DNA of 64,000 nucleotides from Epiperipatus broadwayi (Eukaryota > Onychophora > Udeonychophora > Euonychophora > Peripatidae), in contig JAQFVV010000255.1 in the NCBI GenBank assembly GCA_028023455.1, positions 1,145,699 through 1,209,698 on the forward strand. Direction: 5' to 3'. Numbering within the stretch: the stretch's first letter is position 1; the number at the start of each line of letters is the position of its first letter. The translations under genes and the position numbers were made by a program. Below, one piece after another: positions 47,181-57,439 of the stretch. The notes beneath the pieces are model-generated. The model was given only the letters and a program-made list of their open reading frames with translations. It made no database searches and was not told the DNA's origin.

Positions 47181-47558
47181 TTACTTATTTATGCAAATTG
47201 GACTTTTCTCAACAACTTTGTTTAGAAAGAAGTGAGAAATATGTTTCTAATAATATTAAAAAAATCTGTAGATCATATCAGGTTCAAATATCACATTAAA
47301 TATTATTTATATACAGAATTTCGTTATAATTATTATTTATCAATTCTGTTATTGAATATGCATATGTAATTAAAATTATTAATTATTTAATACTTTTGTA
47401 ATAATTTTATTGAAATAACTGGTATACAACTTAAACTAACTAACATATATTATAAACTATTTGTAATTATATAAACAAGGGAATTATATAAAGAAATAAC
47501 AGTGCTGCAAAAAAAACCCAAACTGTCACTTTTAAAACAAGATTGAAATATAAAACAT

Positions 47559-47589
47559 TTAAAACGAACTATATATATATATATAGTTC

Positions 47590-47668
<79 letters not shown>
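47559..47668. repeat. Perfect hairpin plus (TA)n array
   Basis: AAACGAACTAT and ATAGTTCGTTT flank a TA core (47559-47592), followed by an uninterrupted TA run to about 47668. Confidence 0.9.
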
Positions 47669-47670
<2 letters not shown>

Positions 47671-47872
47671 AAGAGTTAAATACTTTTGCTGTTGGAACAT
47701 CATGATATAAACCCAAGATGTTATTATTGGGAATAATATTTATCAAAATGTAATTACATTACATGGTTGCACTAAAAAAAAGTAATACTTCTCAAAATCT
47801 TTTATAAGAATCTTATGGTATTTTGTGAATTAAAAAGTATTAAAAGGTGTTTAAACTTTTATACCCACTTTA

Positions 47873-48205
47873 AAACAGGCAAAACTCACCATACATATTG
47901 CCACACCCAGCAAGCTAGAATAATCAATGGATACCAGAAGGCTTGTGCATAAAATCCTCATCTAGTGCCTACTCATCCAATATCCCCAGACTAGTTTCTG
48001 GCTTGTGGCCTTCGTCAGAAACTAGTCTGGGGATATTGGATGAGTAGGCACTAGATGGGGATTTTATGCACAAGCCTTATAGCAAACATTGATTACTCTA
48101 GCTTGCTGTGTGTGACAATACATATAGTGAGTTTTGCCTGTTTTAACAATAGTTATACACAAGCATAAGAAGTGGTGGTCATGTGATGTTTATTGGCTTA
48201 ATGCC
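47873..48205. repeat. Family A foldback, near-perfect palindrome
   Basis: The arms meet at GGCTTGTGGCCTTCGTCAG and are nearly identical. In the plus orientation CUGACGA and GAAAC GUC are present, but the sequence before CUGACGA is AGACUAGUUU, so normal stem I is lost. The outer ends match the TAAAACAGG and GATGTTTATTGGCTTAA family limits. Confidence 0.9.
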
Positions 48206-48209
48206 CACT

Positions 48210-49380
48210 TTCAATGGTACTTTTAAGCCATACTTGGTGACAGTCTTAATCTATCACTTCAAATTTTGATCACTAAAATCTAAATATTTTGATGTTTTAA
48301 TCAAATTTAATTTTATTACTCTACCAACCTTATCTTCTCTAAGATACAGATAATTTTTCACACAAGTAGAACTAACATGTTTAATGTGTCACAAAGAAGA
48401 TGAATTAATAAATCACAAACTAAGTTAATGGTGTCATTAAGACTACTTGGGTCAAAGTTCATGAAGCACTTTCATTGAATTCTGCATTAGTCTCATTATT
48501 ATTTGCTAACTTTTTGCAGGATTTTTTCCTGTTATTCATCTCATCATTTTTATTTTGTTTGTCCTCGGTTATACTTGACGTACTTTTATTTATATGTGAC
48601 TAATATTTACTTAGATATCTACATACAATCATACAGTATGCTTAAATCACTAAGAAATTGTGATCAAAAATTGGTCTCCATTTGATTACATATCAGATTT
48701 ATTTTAGAGTAAATCTATAAATGGATATATTCTCAGAATGTAAAATAATGCCAGGGTTTTTGCCTACCCAAGAAAATGTTTTTCTATTTTGTCATTGAAT
48801 TCTTGCCATATACCCTTAATATATTCAAAAAATAAAAATATACCATATGTATATTAAGAAATGAATATGACTACCTATTAGTTGAAAGCATGCTCTTAAT
48901 ATATTAAACAAGCTTTACTTAGTATACATTTGAATTACATTTTTTCCAAGAAAAGTTTAAAAGGATTGGAATTACTTAATATATATAAAAGTTATCTTAT
49001 CATATTTTGTCTGCTTCCTACTATTTGTAAATCTTAATAAAATCTTATAAAGTTACTGCTTACAAATAAAATGGAAAGAAAAATAAAATAAAATAAATGA
49101 AAATTACTTATCAGAGCTGCAATAATTTTACAAGAGCTATATGATTAAAGTGAGAAAGTAGAAATAAATATAAATAAATAAGACTAAAGTATTGTTCAAT
49201 CTTTTTTTTTAAAAGAAAAAAATCCATAGATTATTAATAATAAATTAGACGTTAATAATTTTTCAAAATCTTGGAATTGTAGTAAATAAAATTAATCATA
49301 AAATTATATTTGGAAGAATGTTTTTATCAAAAATTATGTATTATTTTAAAAATATATATATATTGCTTGAAAAAGATATA
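48210..49380. other. AT-rich sequence, possible worn foldback relative
   Basis: 48800-48965 resembles the 24268-24455 foldback (AAACAAGCTTTACTTAGTAT, then TTTGAATTACATT). No gene is recognised. Confidence 0.4.
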
Positions 49381-49384
49381 TATA

Positions 49385-49497
49385 TGTCAAAGCATTGACC
49401 AGGAAGCGAACCCGTGTTAGCTGCTTGGAGGTTAGGCACACTAACCACTAGGCTACCAATGCAGCTACACTAACCACTAGGCCACCAACGCTTGACG
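49385..49497 (-). repeat. tRNA-like hairpin element, copy 3, duplicated A box
   Basis: Minus strand: TCAAGCGTTGG, TGGCCTAGTGGTTAGTGTAG, then a tandem repeat TAGCCTAGTGGTTAGTGTGC, a loop CCTCCAA, CGGGTTCGCTTCC (B box) and GTCAATGCTTTGACA. Both A boxes match TRGCNNAGYGG. The outer stem GCGTTGG/TCAATGC is as in copies 1 and 2, with mismatches. Confidence 0.7.
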
Positions 49498-49499
49498 TT

Positions 49500-51635
49500 T
49501 AACAAATACTTTCTACCAATGTTTACTTGTGGATCTAAAACTTGGATATTTAATAAAAGTGAAATATAAAGATTTTAAATCATTCAACGAAATAAAGAGA
49601 AATATATATTTAGAATTAACAAGAAGTTGAAAATAATTGTGTTAGGAGTATAAACAAGTATCATTGATATCGTAGGAAAAAATAAGATGCTGAAGCTGAG
49701 CTATGCTGAATATGTTTCTAGACGAGATGAAAATAGAAAACAATCACCCTCTTAGGGTGAATACCAAAAAGTTAAAACAAATAATAATTTTTAGATCTCA
49801 TCCATTGATGATGTACAAAAAATTATTATAGTGATGTAAATTATGGAAGGTATGCATAAATAAACTGGATTAAATTCTAAAAGAACTTCAAGCACAAATT
49901 GGCTGATAATTTTCGAGTATATTAATATATAAATAAACTAGGCAGCATTAGTTATGTGGCTTAGGATATATATAGAATTTTGAAACTATTTCAAATCTAA
50001 TATCATCGCTATTTTTGTTTCTATGAGTTGAACATGTAAGGAGCATCTTTGATTTTTGAGAGCAGAAATTGATATTATATAACAGAAATATATTTGTAAT
50101 TATATGTGGACTATTTCCATCACCTAGTTGTAACTATTAAGTGTTTTAAGAAAAATATAAACATCATTTAATTACTCTTTTTTCATCTCCAGACGTTCTA
50201 AACATCACAGTACTATTATAGAAATCAAACCAGTAAGATCTAGATTCTAGGCCATTCAGTCAAAAGCATCAGTCAGTAGAAATTTTGCATATTTGCTTCT
50301 ACGAGAGCACCCACTTTCTTAACTTTTCCTTAAAGACTCAATAAATAAATGATTTCTAAATTTTACAAATTATTACACTAGAGTGACCGGTGAAGTTATT
50401 ATATCGTTATCATGTGACTAGCTTCTTTAAATTATCTTCTTTTTATTTTATTTTTTCCAGCCCAAATAGTCTTGTATTTTTCCACTTGAACATAACGCTC
50501 ATTGACAAATATATGAACTGCTATTTTAATCACTTCTGTTTTTCCTCTCTAATTATTACTTTATGATATATTTAATAAATTGTGAATTTCGACATTTTAT
50601 TTATTTATTTATTTTTTTTTGGTATTTTTTCTTATATCTTAACCTTTATGCTGAGTTTTTTTTTCACTCATTATTTTAAAAATATTCAATTATTTTAGTT
50701 CTTCATTCTTTTATAACTGTAATTGTTTTATTGTATATTATTAGGAAAAAATTATCAAGATATTTTTTTCCTCACCACCGCACCCCCCCCCTCTCCATTT
50801 TTTTTAATTTAAAAAGCATAATCATATTAAAACAAGAATGAAAACTGTAGGGGAGTAAATTACAAAGATTAGTTACTGATTGATTACTCTGATTTTAGAC
50901 TGCCCAAGTAATCCATTAGAAATTGTTTTCTATCAATTATTGATTTGCCTTGCGGTTCGCACACATTTTATCGATTACCTTTTAAAAATCTTCATCTAAT
51001 CAAGAATCAAAGTAAAATTAATTATAGATGAAAGGACTTCAATATACTTCTCAATCAATAATTGCTCATACAAAAGACAGCTAAGTAATAATAATAGGTA
51101 AGCTTTCAATTAATTTGCTACGATTTCGTTGAAATTAAAATAAACCAAACTATAATTTTAAAACTTCAAGCATAAAAAAGTTTACATATATATATATACT
51201 GATACCCCCCCCCCACTGGATAAAGCTAATAAGATAAACTCTTGCTTTCAGATAAAGTTCCCATAACCAAACCTCATGAAAAGAAGACATTTTTAACTTT
51301 CAACATTTTTTTTCTTATAATAATTCTATCTTTATCATTTTTATTTTGCACTCATGTACATATACATTAAACACGTCGATTTTTGCCTTTATTATTCTGG
51401 GTGTATTTTTATGTATTTGTGAAAATTGAATTTTTTTTGCCGTAATTTGTTTTGTCAATTTAAAAATTTGTAAAAAAATTTATTATATGTTTTTTTTTTT
51501 CTCTATAAAAAAGAGCCGTTATCTTCACATGTGGTATTGGTGTTAGTACATATAAAAAAATGTGTGGAACTGTAGATTTCAAATATTATTATGTCAATAT
51601 ACACTGTACATATTAAATAAAACACCAAAATAGTA
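49500..51635. other. AT-rich sequence, no gene seen
   Basis: Includes C runs at 50783-50791 and 51205-51214, and T runs. No recognisable gene. Confidence 0.4.
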
Positions 51636-51641
51636 AAAACA

Positions 51642-51908
51642 GATGTTACTGACCTCATTGAAAAAATTAAAAGACTAAAGTGCAGTTCGGATGGACATAT
51701 TGCTAGAAGAGAAGACAATAGATGGATAATTGAAATTTTAAACTGGATTCCAAAAGATTGTAAAAGACCCAGAAGGAGACCACATGTGAGATGGATGGAT
51801 GAAATAAGAAAGTGTGCAGGAGTGATGTGGAGAAGAGAAGCTAAAGATCGGAGAAGATGGATTGAACTTGGAGAGACCTTTATCCTGCAGTGGATTGATA
51901 ATGGTTGA
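51642..51908 (+). pseudogene. LINE (RTE-like) ORF2 C-terminus
   Basis: An 88-codon open stretch ends in TGA: GHIARREDNRWIIEILNWIP, then RPRRRPHVRWMDEIRKCAG, WRREAKDRRRWIELGETF and ILQWIDNG. This is the conserved tail of RTE-type LINE ORF2 proteins (GHxARRxDNRW...GRPxxRWxDDI). It has no RT or endonuclease domain because of 5'-truncation. A TGATGATAATGATGA tail follows. Confidence 0.8.
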
Positions 51909-52200
51909 TGATAATGATGAATAGTAAAAAAAGTCTAATATAAAATTTGAAGTCAAAAACTCAATGTTATTTCTTTATAAAAGTCCACTTTAAAAAAATG
52001 TTCATACTTAAAAAAAAGATAAGCATGTGAAAAAGAAAATATATAGTATCCTATTTCAGGCAAACAAATATAAACAATTTAGACAAGTAGAGATAAATAT
52101 ACTTTTCATAGATATTTTTTTACAAGTAGCATGGCATGTGGCATCAGTCTGAAAGTTTTAAAAAAAATGTTGGCCTGACTGAATTTGAAAATTATCAGAC

Positions 52201-52690
52201 TTGTATTATCTGTTTAGTTTCAATGTATCTGAATATTATGTAGTTTCAATGTATATAAATGTTAATGTAGAAAAGGCAATTAGAATAGCAATAAATAAGT
52301 ATAATAATGATAAGGAAAAGGAGATAGAGATACCTATAGATAAGTTGAAGAATTTAATGAAGATGTACTGTAAAAATGTGACATTTGAGTTTAATAGAGG
52401 ATTTTATAAGCAAAAGGAAGGGTTATTGATAGGAGGTGCATTGAGTGGGATTTTGAGTGATATGTATATGCAGGAGATGGAGAAAGTAATGATAGAGGAT
52501 GAAAATGCACCAGTAATGATTAAGAGATATGTTGATGATTATTTATTAATATTTAATAAAAGTGTACGGCAAATTAAAAAATATATAGATAAAATTAACA
52601 ACGTGGATGAAAAGTTAAAACTTATAGTAGAATAGGAAAAGGATAATAAATTAGCATATTTCAATATATTAATAAAGAAAGTATGTTAAG
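52201..52690 (+). pseudogene. PLE reverse transcriptase, motifs A to C
   Basis: The frame contains VVSMYINVNVEKAIRIAI (the PLE SLYTNIP-like motif A end), then KQKEGLLIGGALSGILSDMY (motif B) and RYVDDYLLIF (motif C with YVDD). It stops at TAG 52633-52635, and the text beyond (EKDNKLAYFNI) is recognisably RT in the same frame. The N-terminal part is missing. Confidence 0.85.
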
Positions 52691-52702
52691 GGAAGATGTG
52701 AA

Positions 52703-53464
52703 TTGGAGATAGAAGTATATAGAAAAATAGGTAATAATAATATTATGAATTGGAGGTCTAATATTGATAATAGGTATAAAATTAATTCTATAAGTTTAAG
52801 GATGCATAGGGCTATTAGTTATTGTAATAATAAGAAAGATTATGATAAGGAGATAGGGAGGATAGTTGAACATTTTAAGGATAATGATTTTCCAGAAGAA
52901 GTGTTAAGAAAAAATATAGAAAGAATAGAAGAGAAATTTAAAGTGGAAAAAAAAGAAAGAGAAGTTGTAAGGAAGAAAGATAATAGAGAGAAGTATATAG
53001 GAATTGAAACTAATGATAATAGAGTAGTTAATGGGATAAATAGAATTATTAGAACAATTAATAAAACTTTTAAAAATACTATAAGGTATAGAATAGTGAA
53101 TAGAAAGAGGAAGAATGTGATAGATATATTAGATAATAAATATATTAATAAGGAGAGGAGAAATATTAATGGCGTGTATGAAATAAAATGTAAAATATGT
53201 AAAGATAAAAGAATTAGAAATAAGTATATGGGTGAAACAAAAAATTCTATATATACTAGATTGGTGCAGTATAAATACGACAAAAGATCACCAATATATA
53301 TGCATATTATGGAAACAGGTCATAATATTGGGAAAGAGAGCATTAGAATGATTAGTTATACAGATAAAATAAGGGATAGGAAAATAAAGGAAGCAATATT
53401 CATAAAGAAAATTAAACCAAATCTTAATAAAAATGGGGGAGGGGTAAAAACAATAATAGCATAA
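52703..53464 (+). pseudogene. PLE connection region and GIY-YIG endonuclease
   Basis: In a frame shifted from the RT, the region starts MEIEVYRKIGNNNI and continues through YKINSISLRMHRAISYCNNK. A Lys/Asn-rich linker follows, then GVYEIKCKICKDKRIRNKYM GETKNSIYTRLVQYKYD, which is the GIY-YIG core (GVY...YMGET). HIMETGHNI and RKIKEAIFIKKIKPNLNKN follow. The frame of 253 codons is fully open, so only the RT part is damaged. Confidence 0.88.
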
Positions 53465-54125
53465 AAGGAAATAATAGTGTAATAAAAAAGGAAGTTTTTT
53501 TGGGGGGGAGGTGATAGAAATAGTTTTTTTTAATAAAAAAATAAAAAAACAGAAAAGAAATATTAATAGTTATAAAAATAGTTAATAGAGGGAGCTGTAG
53601 GATAGAATATGAAAGAGAGGTTAAAAAGGACGTTGAATTACTAAAGTAAGGTGGAGAATAGAGAAAGTTAAAAGAATAGAATAAGGTAAAAAGATTTTAT
53701 ATGGAATAATTAAGAAGGTAAAATGAATGAAAATAAGTATTTAGTTGAAATGAAAGATAAAGAAAGATTATATTAATAATAATAAATTTTTTTTTGGAGT
53801 AGTGTAATTAAAATTAATTTATAATGTAAATATTATATGTATTAAAGTTATATGTACAGGCATATGTTATAGAGAAAGAGGATAGAAAAGAATATAAAAT
53901 AGGATGGTAAATATGTTTAAAGATATTATATGACTTGAAAAGGTAAGGAAATATTTTTTAAAATTTTAAAAGTTTGATAGAAATTTAATAATTTTATATA
54001 AAATAATATATTTTAATGTTTGTATTTTTATGTATGTTCAAATTTTGTAGATCTGATGAAAACTGCATGGTACAGTCGGAACTGTAATCACTAATAAAAG
54101 TTTTTTTGATGAAAAGTGAAACATG

Positions 54126-54760
54126 TAAGATTTTTGAAATTCAGTATTATATTACCTGTTTAGCGGAAACATCAGTACATAAAACTGTGAAAAAAATTAA
54201 TATTTTTAAATTGATAAACTCAACAGTACAACTGCATTTATAAAAATAAAAAAGTGAATTATACTACATTTATGTCCAAAGCAGTGAGAAAAATATTGAG
54301 TTATATTCCCTTAATATTTCCAATTAGCTACTATTGTTAATAGAAAAAGTTCCCCTTATTATATTAGTCATAGCTTTATATATGTGTGTCTGAATTTGTA
54401 CTTTCATTTGCCATGCCCATAAGCTGAAGTTAAATTTGGGCCAAGTAAGTTTAAATTTTTTTTCAGTCAGCTTAAACTTTTTTTTTCACAAATAACCATT
54501 TCATAGCCTATTCAGATAACCATTTGATATTCATTAAAGAATAGATTAGGTAAATGGTAAAACAAGGATTGAAAACTATTCACACCATCACCATCAAGTA
54601 ATTAGAAAACTTGATGGGTAACTGATTTCTCATTCACTGTTTCTCTATGAAATATTAGTTTAAGAAGCCTTTGTCATATAAAGGTATATTTATTTTAAAA
54701 AAAAGATAACAAAGATTTTCTGGTTATATGATGAAAATAAAGTCTTTATTCAGTCATACA
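54126..54760. other. AT-rich sequence, no gene seen
   Basis: No assignable gene. Confidence 0.4.
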
Positions 54761-54764
54761 TTTA

Positions 54765-55095
54765 CTAGATTGCCAATGTTTAGATCAAGTTGCATTCATC
54801 TTTGACAAGGTTGAGGCTGTAGTAAAGAATTATTTTATCTCAAGTAATAAATAGGATTGTGATTACATGTAAATTAAAGAACATCATTCATATGTATATT
54901 TTATGTTTGCCCAATTAATATAGAAGAAAATACAAAGTTTTTTGCTAATCTATCTCCTATTATGATTAGACAATTATCTAATATACATATGAATGAATGT
55001 TCTTTAATTCATGCACAATCACAATCTCATTATTACTTGAGACAAAACAGCTCTTTATTACAGCCTTAGCCTTGATTAAATATCAATGCAATTCT
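54765..55095. repeat. Foldback element, about 330 bp
   Basis: Left arm GATCAAGTTGCATTCATCTTTG, GGTTGAGGCTGTAGTAAAGA, AAAGAACATCATTCATATGT. Right arm reversed: ACATATGAATGAATGTTCTTT, GAGACAAAACAGCTCTTTAT, GCCTTGATTAAATATCAATG. Arms are about 130 bp and moderately diverged. No coding sequence. Confidence 0.8.
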
Positions 55096-55467
55096 ATTTG
55101 TTAACAATATATGTAAAAAAAAAAATTAATACATGGTATGACCCAAAAAATGATTTTATTTTCATATATAATATTTTAATGGATGTTTTAGATAAAAATG
55201 TTTAATGTGTGCCATTATCCATTTATTAAATGGATTATGTCCTGTACATGTGGGGTTCAGATTGACCTTAAGTCAACATGGGTGTGACAAGAATCTCAGC
55301 CTCAGGGTGGCCTTCGAGCATTCCATCATCAGATTTTCAATTGGATGGATGGTTGAAGAGTTGGAGTGGGTAGTAGATTGGAGCCTGTCCATTAAAGTAT
55401 GAAAATTGTCTATCTTAATATATATCTGAGCACTTATAGTATATATGTGTGGGAGATGATAATTTGG

Positions 55468-55512
55468 ACCAACTGATGATCGCTGGTTTAGCATGAAATA
55501 CGTTTATTGGTG
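55468..55512 (+). ncRNA. Hammerhead candidate, family B tandem copy 1
   Basis: GGACCAA, CUGAUGA (55473-55479), stem II GCU/AGC with loop GGUUU and two basal mismatches, GAAA, then UACGUUUAUUGG. Stem III is weakened (UUU in place of UAU). Stem I is intact. Confidence 0.6.
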
Positions 55513-55912
55513 ATTATTTATCTTTTCAGCATATATGTGCTTGAGTGTATCAGTATTATTAGATAGAGTGAAGAGTGATGGATCATCTGAAAGTCTGTGC
55601 TCATATACCCTATATTACATATATAGACACAGGTATATAATAAGCCTGTGTGCCCATCCTTGCATACGTATTAAATGGATTATGTTCTATACATGTGGAG
55701 TTCAGATTGACCTTAGGTCAACATGGGTGTGACAAGAATCTCAGCCTCAGGATGGCCTTCGAGCATTCCATCATCAGATTTTCAATTGGATGGACGGTTG
55801 AAGAGTTGGAGTATGTAGTAGATTGGAGCCTGTCCATTAAAGTATGAAGATTGTCTATCTTAATATATATCTGAGCACTTATAGTATATATGTGTGGGAG
55901 ATGATAATTTGG

Positions 55913-55956
55913 ACCAACTGATGATCGCTGGTTTAGCATGAAATACGTATATTGGT
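55913..55956 (+). ncRNA. Hammerhead candidate, family B tandem copy 2
   Basis: ACCAA, CUGAUGA (55918-55924), stem II GCU/AGC with loop GGUUU, GAAA, stem III AUA/UAU around CG, cleavage after UA, and UUGGU. Core complete; stem II is short because of two mismatches at its base. Confidence 0.7.
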
Positions 55957-56103
55957 GATTATTTATCTTTTCAGCATATATGTGCTTGAGTGTATCGGTA
56001 TTATTAGATAGAGTGAAGAGTGATGGGTCATCTGAAAGTCTGTGCTCATATACCCTATATTACATATAGAGACACAGGTATATAATAAGCCTGTGTTTCA
56101 GTT

Positions 56104-56236
56104 ATTAATTAAAAAGTACTTTACCAGCTAATGAAATCCAACTGCATCAGCATGACAGTTTTACTTTAACTCTTGACCTGGGCCAGTTGGCTTTTATTAG
56201 CTATTTTCTAAGTAAAGTGCTTTCTAATTAATTATA
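56104..56236. repeat. Foldback (MITE-like) element
   Basis: ATTAATTAAAAAGTACTTTA and CAGCTAATGAAATCCAACTG are answered by CCAGTTGGCTTTTATTAGCT and GTAAAGTGCTTTCTAATTAA. 133 bp, immediately after the family B tandem. Confidence 0.82.
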
Positions 56237-56239
56237 AAT

Positions 56240-56711
56240 TGATAACAACACATTATATATATATATATATTCTTGAAATATATGAATAAAGTTACATTAT
56301 ATATATATATATATTCTTGAAATATATGAATAAAGTTATATGAAATAACAATATTACCAAGAGTAATATTTTTTTACTATATTGGATGATGTTATTATTA
56401 ATTATATGTTTGATGAATTAAATACAATATCGGAATTAAATTGGAATATTGAACCTAACAAAGATGAGAAAATTTGCTACTGAATTTAAAAATAAAGTGA
56501 ATCTTAATTGATTGTTATAAACTGTTAAATTATTTAATATTAGAGGGTGAGTCAATGTGAGATCTCATGTAACCAATGTCACATAAATTTGTGGGTTTGA
56601 GAGCATTTTTGCATTAAAACAACTATTTACATAAATTTGAATTTGACAAGATTGAAAATTTGGAAGTTTATATTTCCAATATTATATATATATATATATA
56701 TATAATATTGG

Positions 56712-56750
<39 letters not shown>

Positions 56751-56760
56751 AACCATATAT
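56240..56760. repeat. TA arrays, short tandem and hairpin
   Basis: A unit with TTCTTGAAATATATGAATAA repeats twice after TA runs (56262-56340). TTTCCAATATTATA and TATAATATTGGAAA form a hairpin at about 56668-56715. Confidence 0.8.
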
Positions 56761-56764
56761 TTTA

Positions 56765-57100
56765 GCATAAAATATAATAATTGATGTAACTAATATAAAA
56801 AAATTTCTCTATCTTCTTTGGTGATTTGATTGGCTTGATTTGCACTTTGAACAGATTACTCTCTTATATTATTTTAATAAATTTAAATTTTGCTTCGTTC
56901 CATATACTAATTCATATCAGAATGTTTAACTTTTAAAAATTTTAACAACACATTAAATTTGGTAAAATAGTATTAAAATATAATACTTTATTTTTATTTG
57001 TTTAAAATGATCTTAAAAATTATTTCTATTGAATTAACAAAAAACCATTTGTTCAATTAAAATAAATTATTAAAAATAAATACAGTAATTACGTAAGCGT
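56765..57100. other. AT-rich sequence upstream of the exon candidate
   Basis: No repeat is recognised. Confidence 0.4.
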
Positions 57101-57392
57101 CTCAATGTAAAAAAAAGAAAAGAGCGCGAATTTAAGAGAAGATCGTCTGTTAGTTTGCTTTTGGAGGGAGAAAGAAAGAAAAGAAAATGGTAAAAAGGCA
57201 AATGGTGTAATTTTGATAAGCTTATTTTAAAATAGTTAACAAGTAAACGGATTACTACAAATTTTCTATAAACGTAAAAATAATATCGTGGTATTTAATT
57301 ATAAGATGAATTGCTAAATTTAAAAGTCTGTTCAAGTCGGCTGGCCAAGTGGATCAAATCACCGGTAATAATTTCCCAATATTACATTTAAA

Positions 57393-57436
57393 ATGTCGGA
57401 GCTTCCCAGTTTAAAAGAATTAATTGCAAGAGTTTG
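57393..57436 (+). CDS. Candidate first coding exon of a host gene
   Basis: ATG with a good context (AAA before it) opens 14 codons, MSELPSLKELIARV, plus two bases. The next bases GTATGT are a strong splice donor. The 280 bp upstream are less AT-rich than the surroundings and include GAGCGCGAATTT, GATCGTCTG and CAAGTCGGCTGG, as expected of a 5' UTR. No acceptor or following exon was identified with confidence. I do not recognise the protein. This is an inference from signals, not from homology. Confidence 0.35.
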
Positions 57437-57439
57437 GTA

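Larger units (their letters stand above)
52150..54125 (+). mobile_element. PLE copy, AT-rich, 5'-truncated
   Basis: Contains RT (52201-52690), endonuclease (52703-53464) and a 650-bp 3' tail that ends near 54120 after GATGAAAACTGCATGGTACA and AATAAAAGTTTTTTTGATG. It is clearly different from the 44.5-kb PLE, with strong A/G bias on the coding strand, so a second PLE lineage is present. Confidence 0.82.
55200..56105 (+). repeat. Tandem pair of family B pLTRs
   Basis: Two direct copies, 55200-55643 and 55645-56105, each from TTAAATGGATTATGT to TAATAAGCCTGTGT, with a 445-bp period. They match closely. No PLE coding sequence lies between or beside them. The inner parts contain the two hammerhead blocks. 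The open frames over them are repeat sequence, not genes. Confidence 0.92.

Noticed and set aside
54050-54100. Hammerhead in the 3' tail of the 52-54 kb PLE
   Set aside because: CUGAUGA is present, but no GAAA follows a paired stem II (the text reads CGGAAC), and no stem I or cleavage site can be placed.
55205-55939. Four short open frames (65-73 codons) conserved between two places
   Set aside because: The conservation is that of the tandem family B repeats. The frames run on both strands and carry no protein signature.
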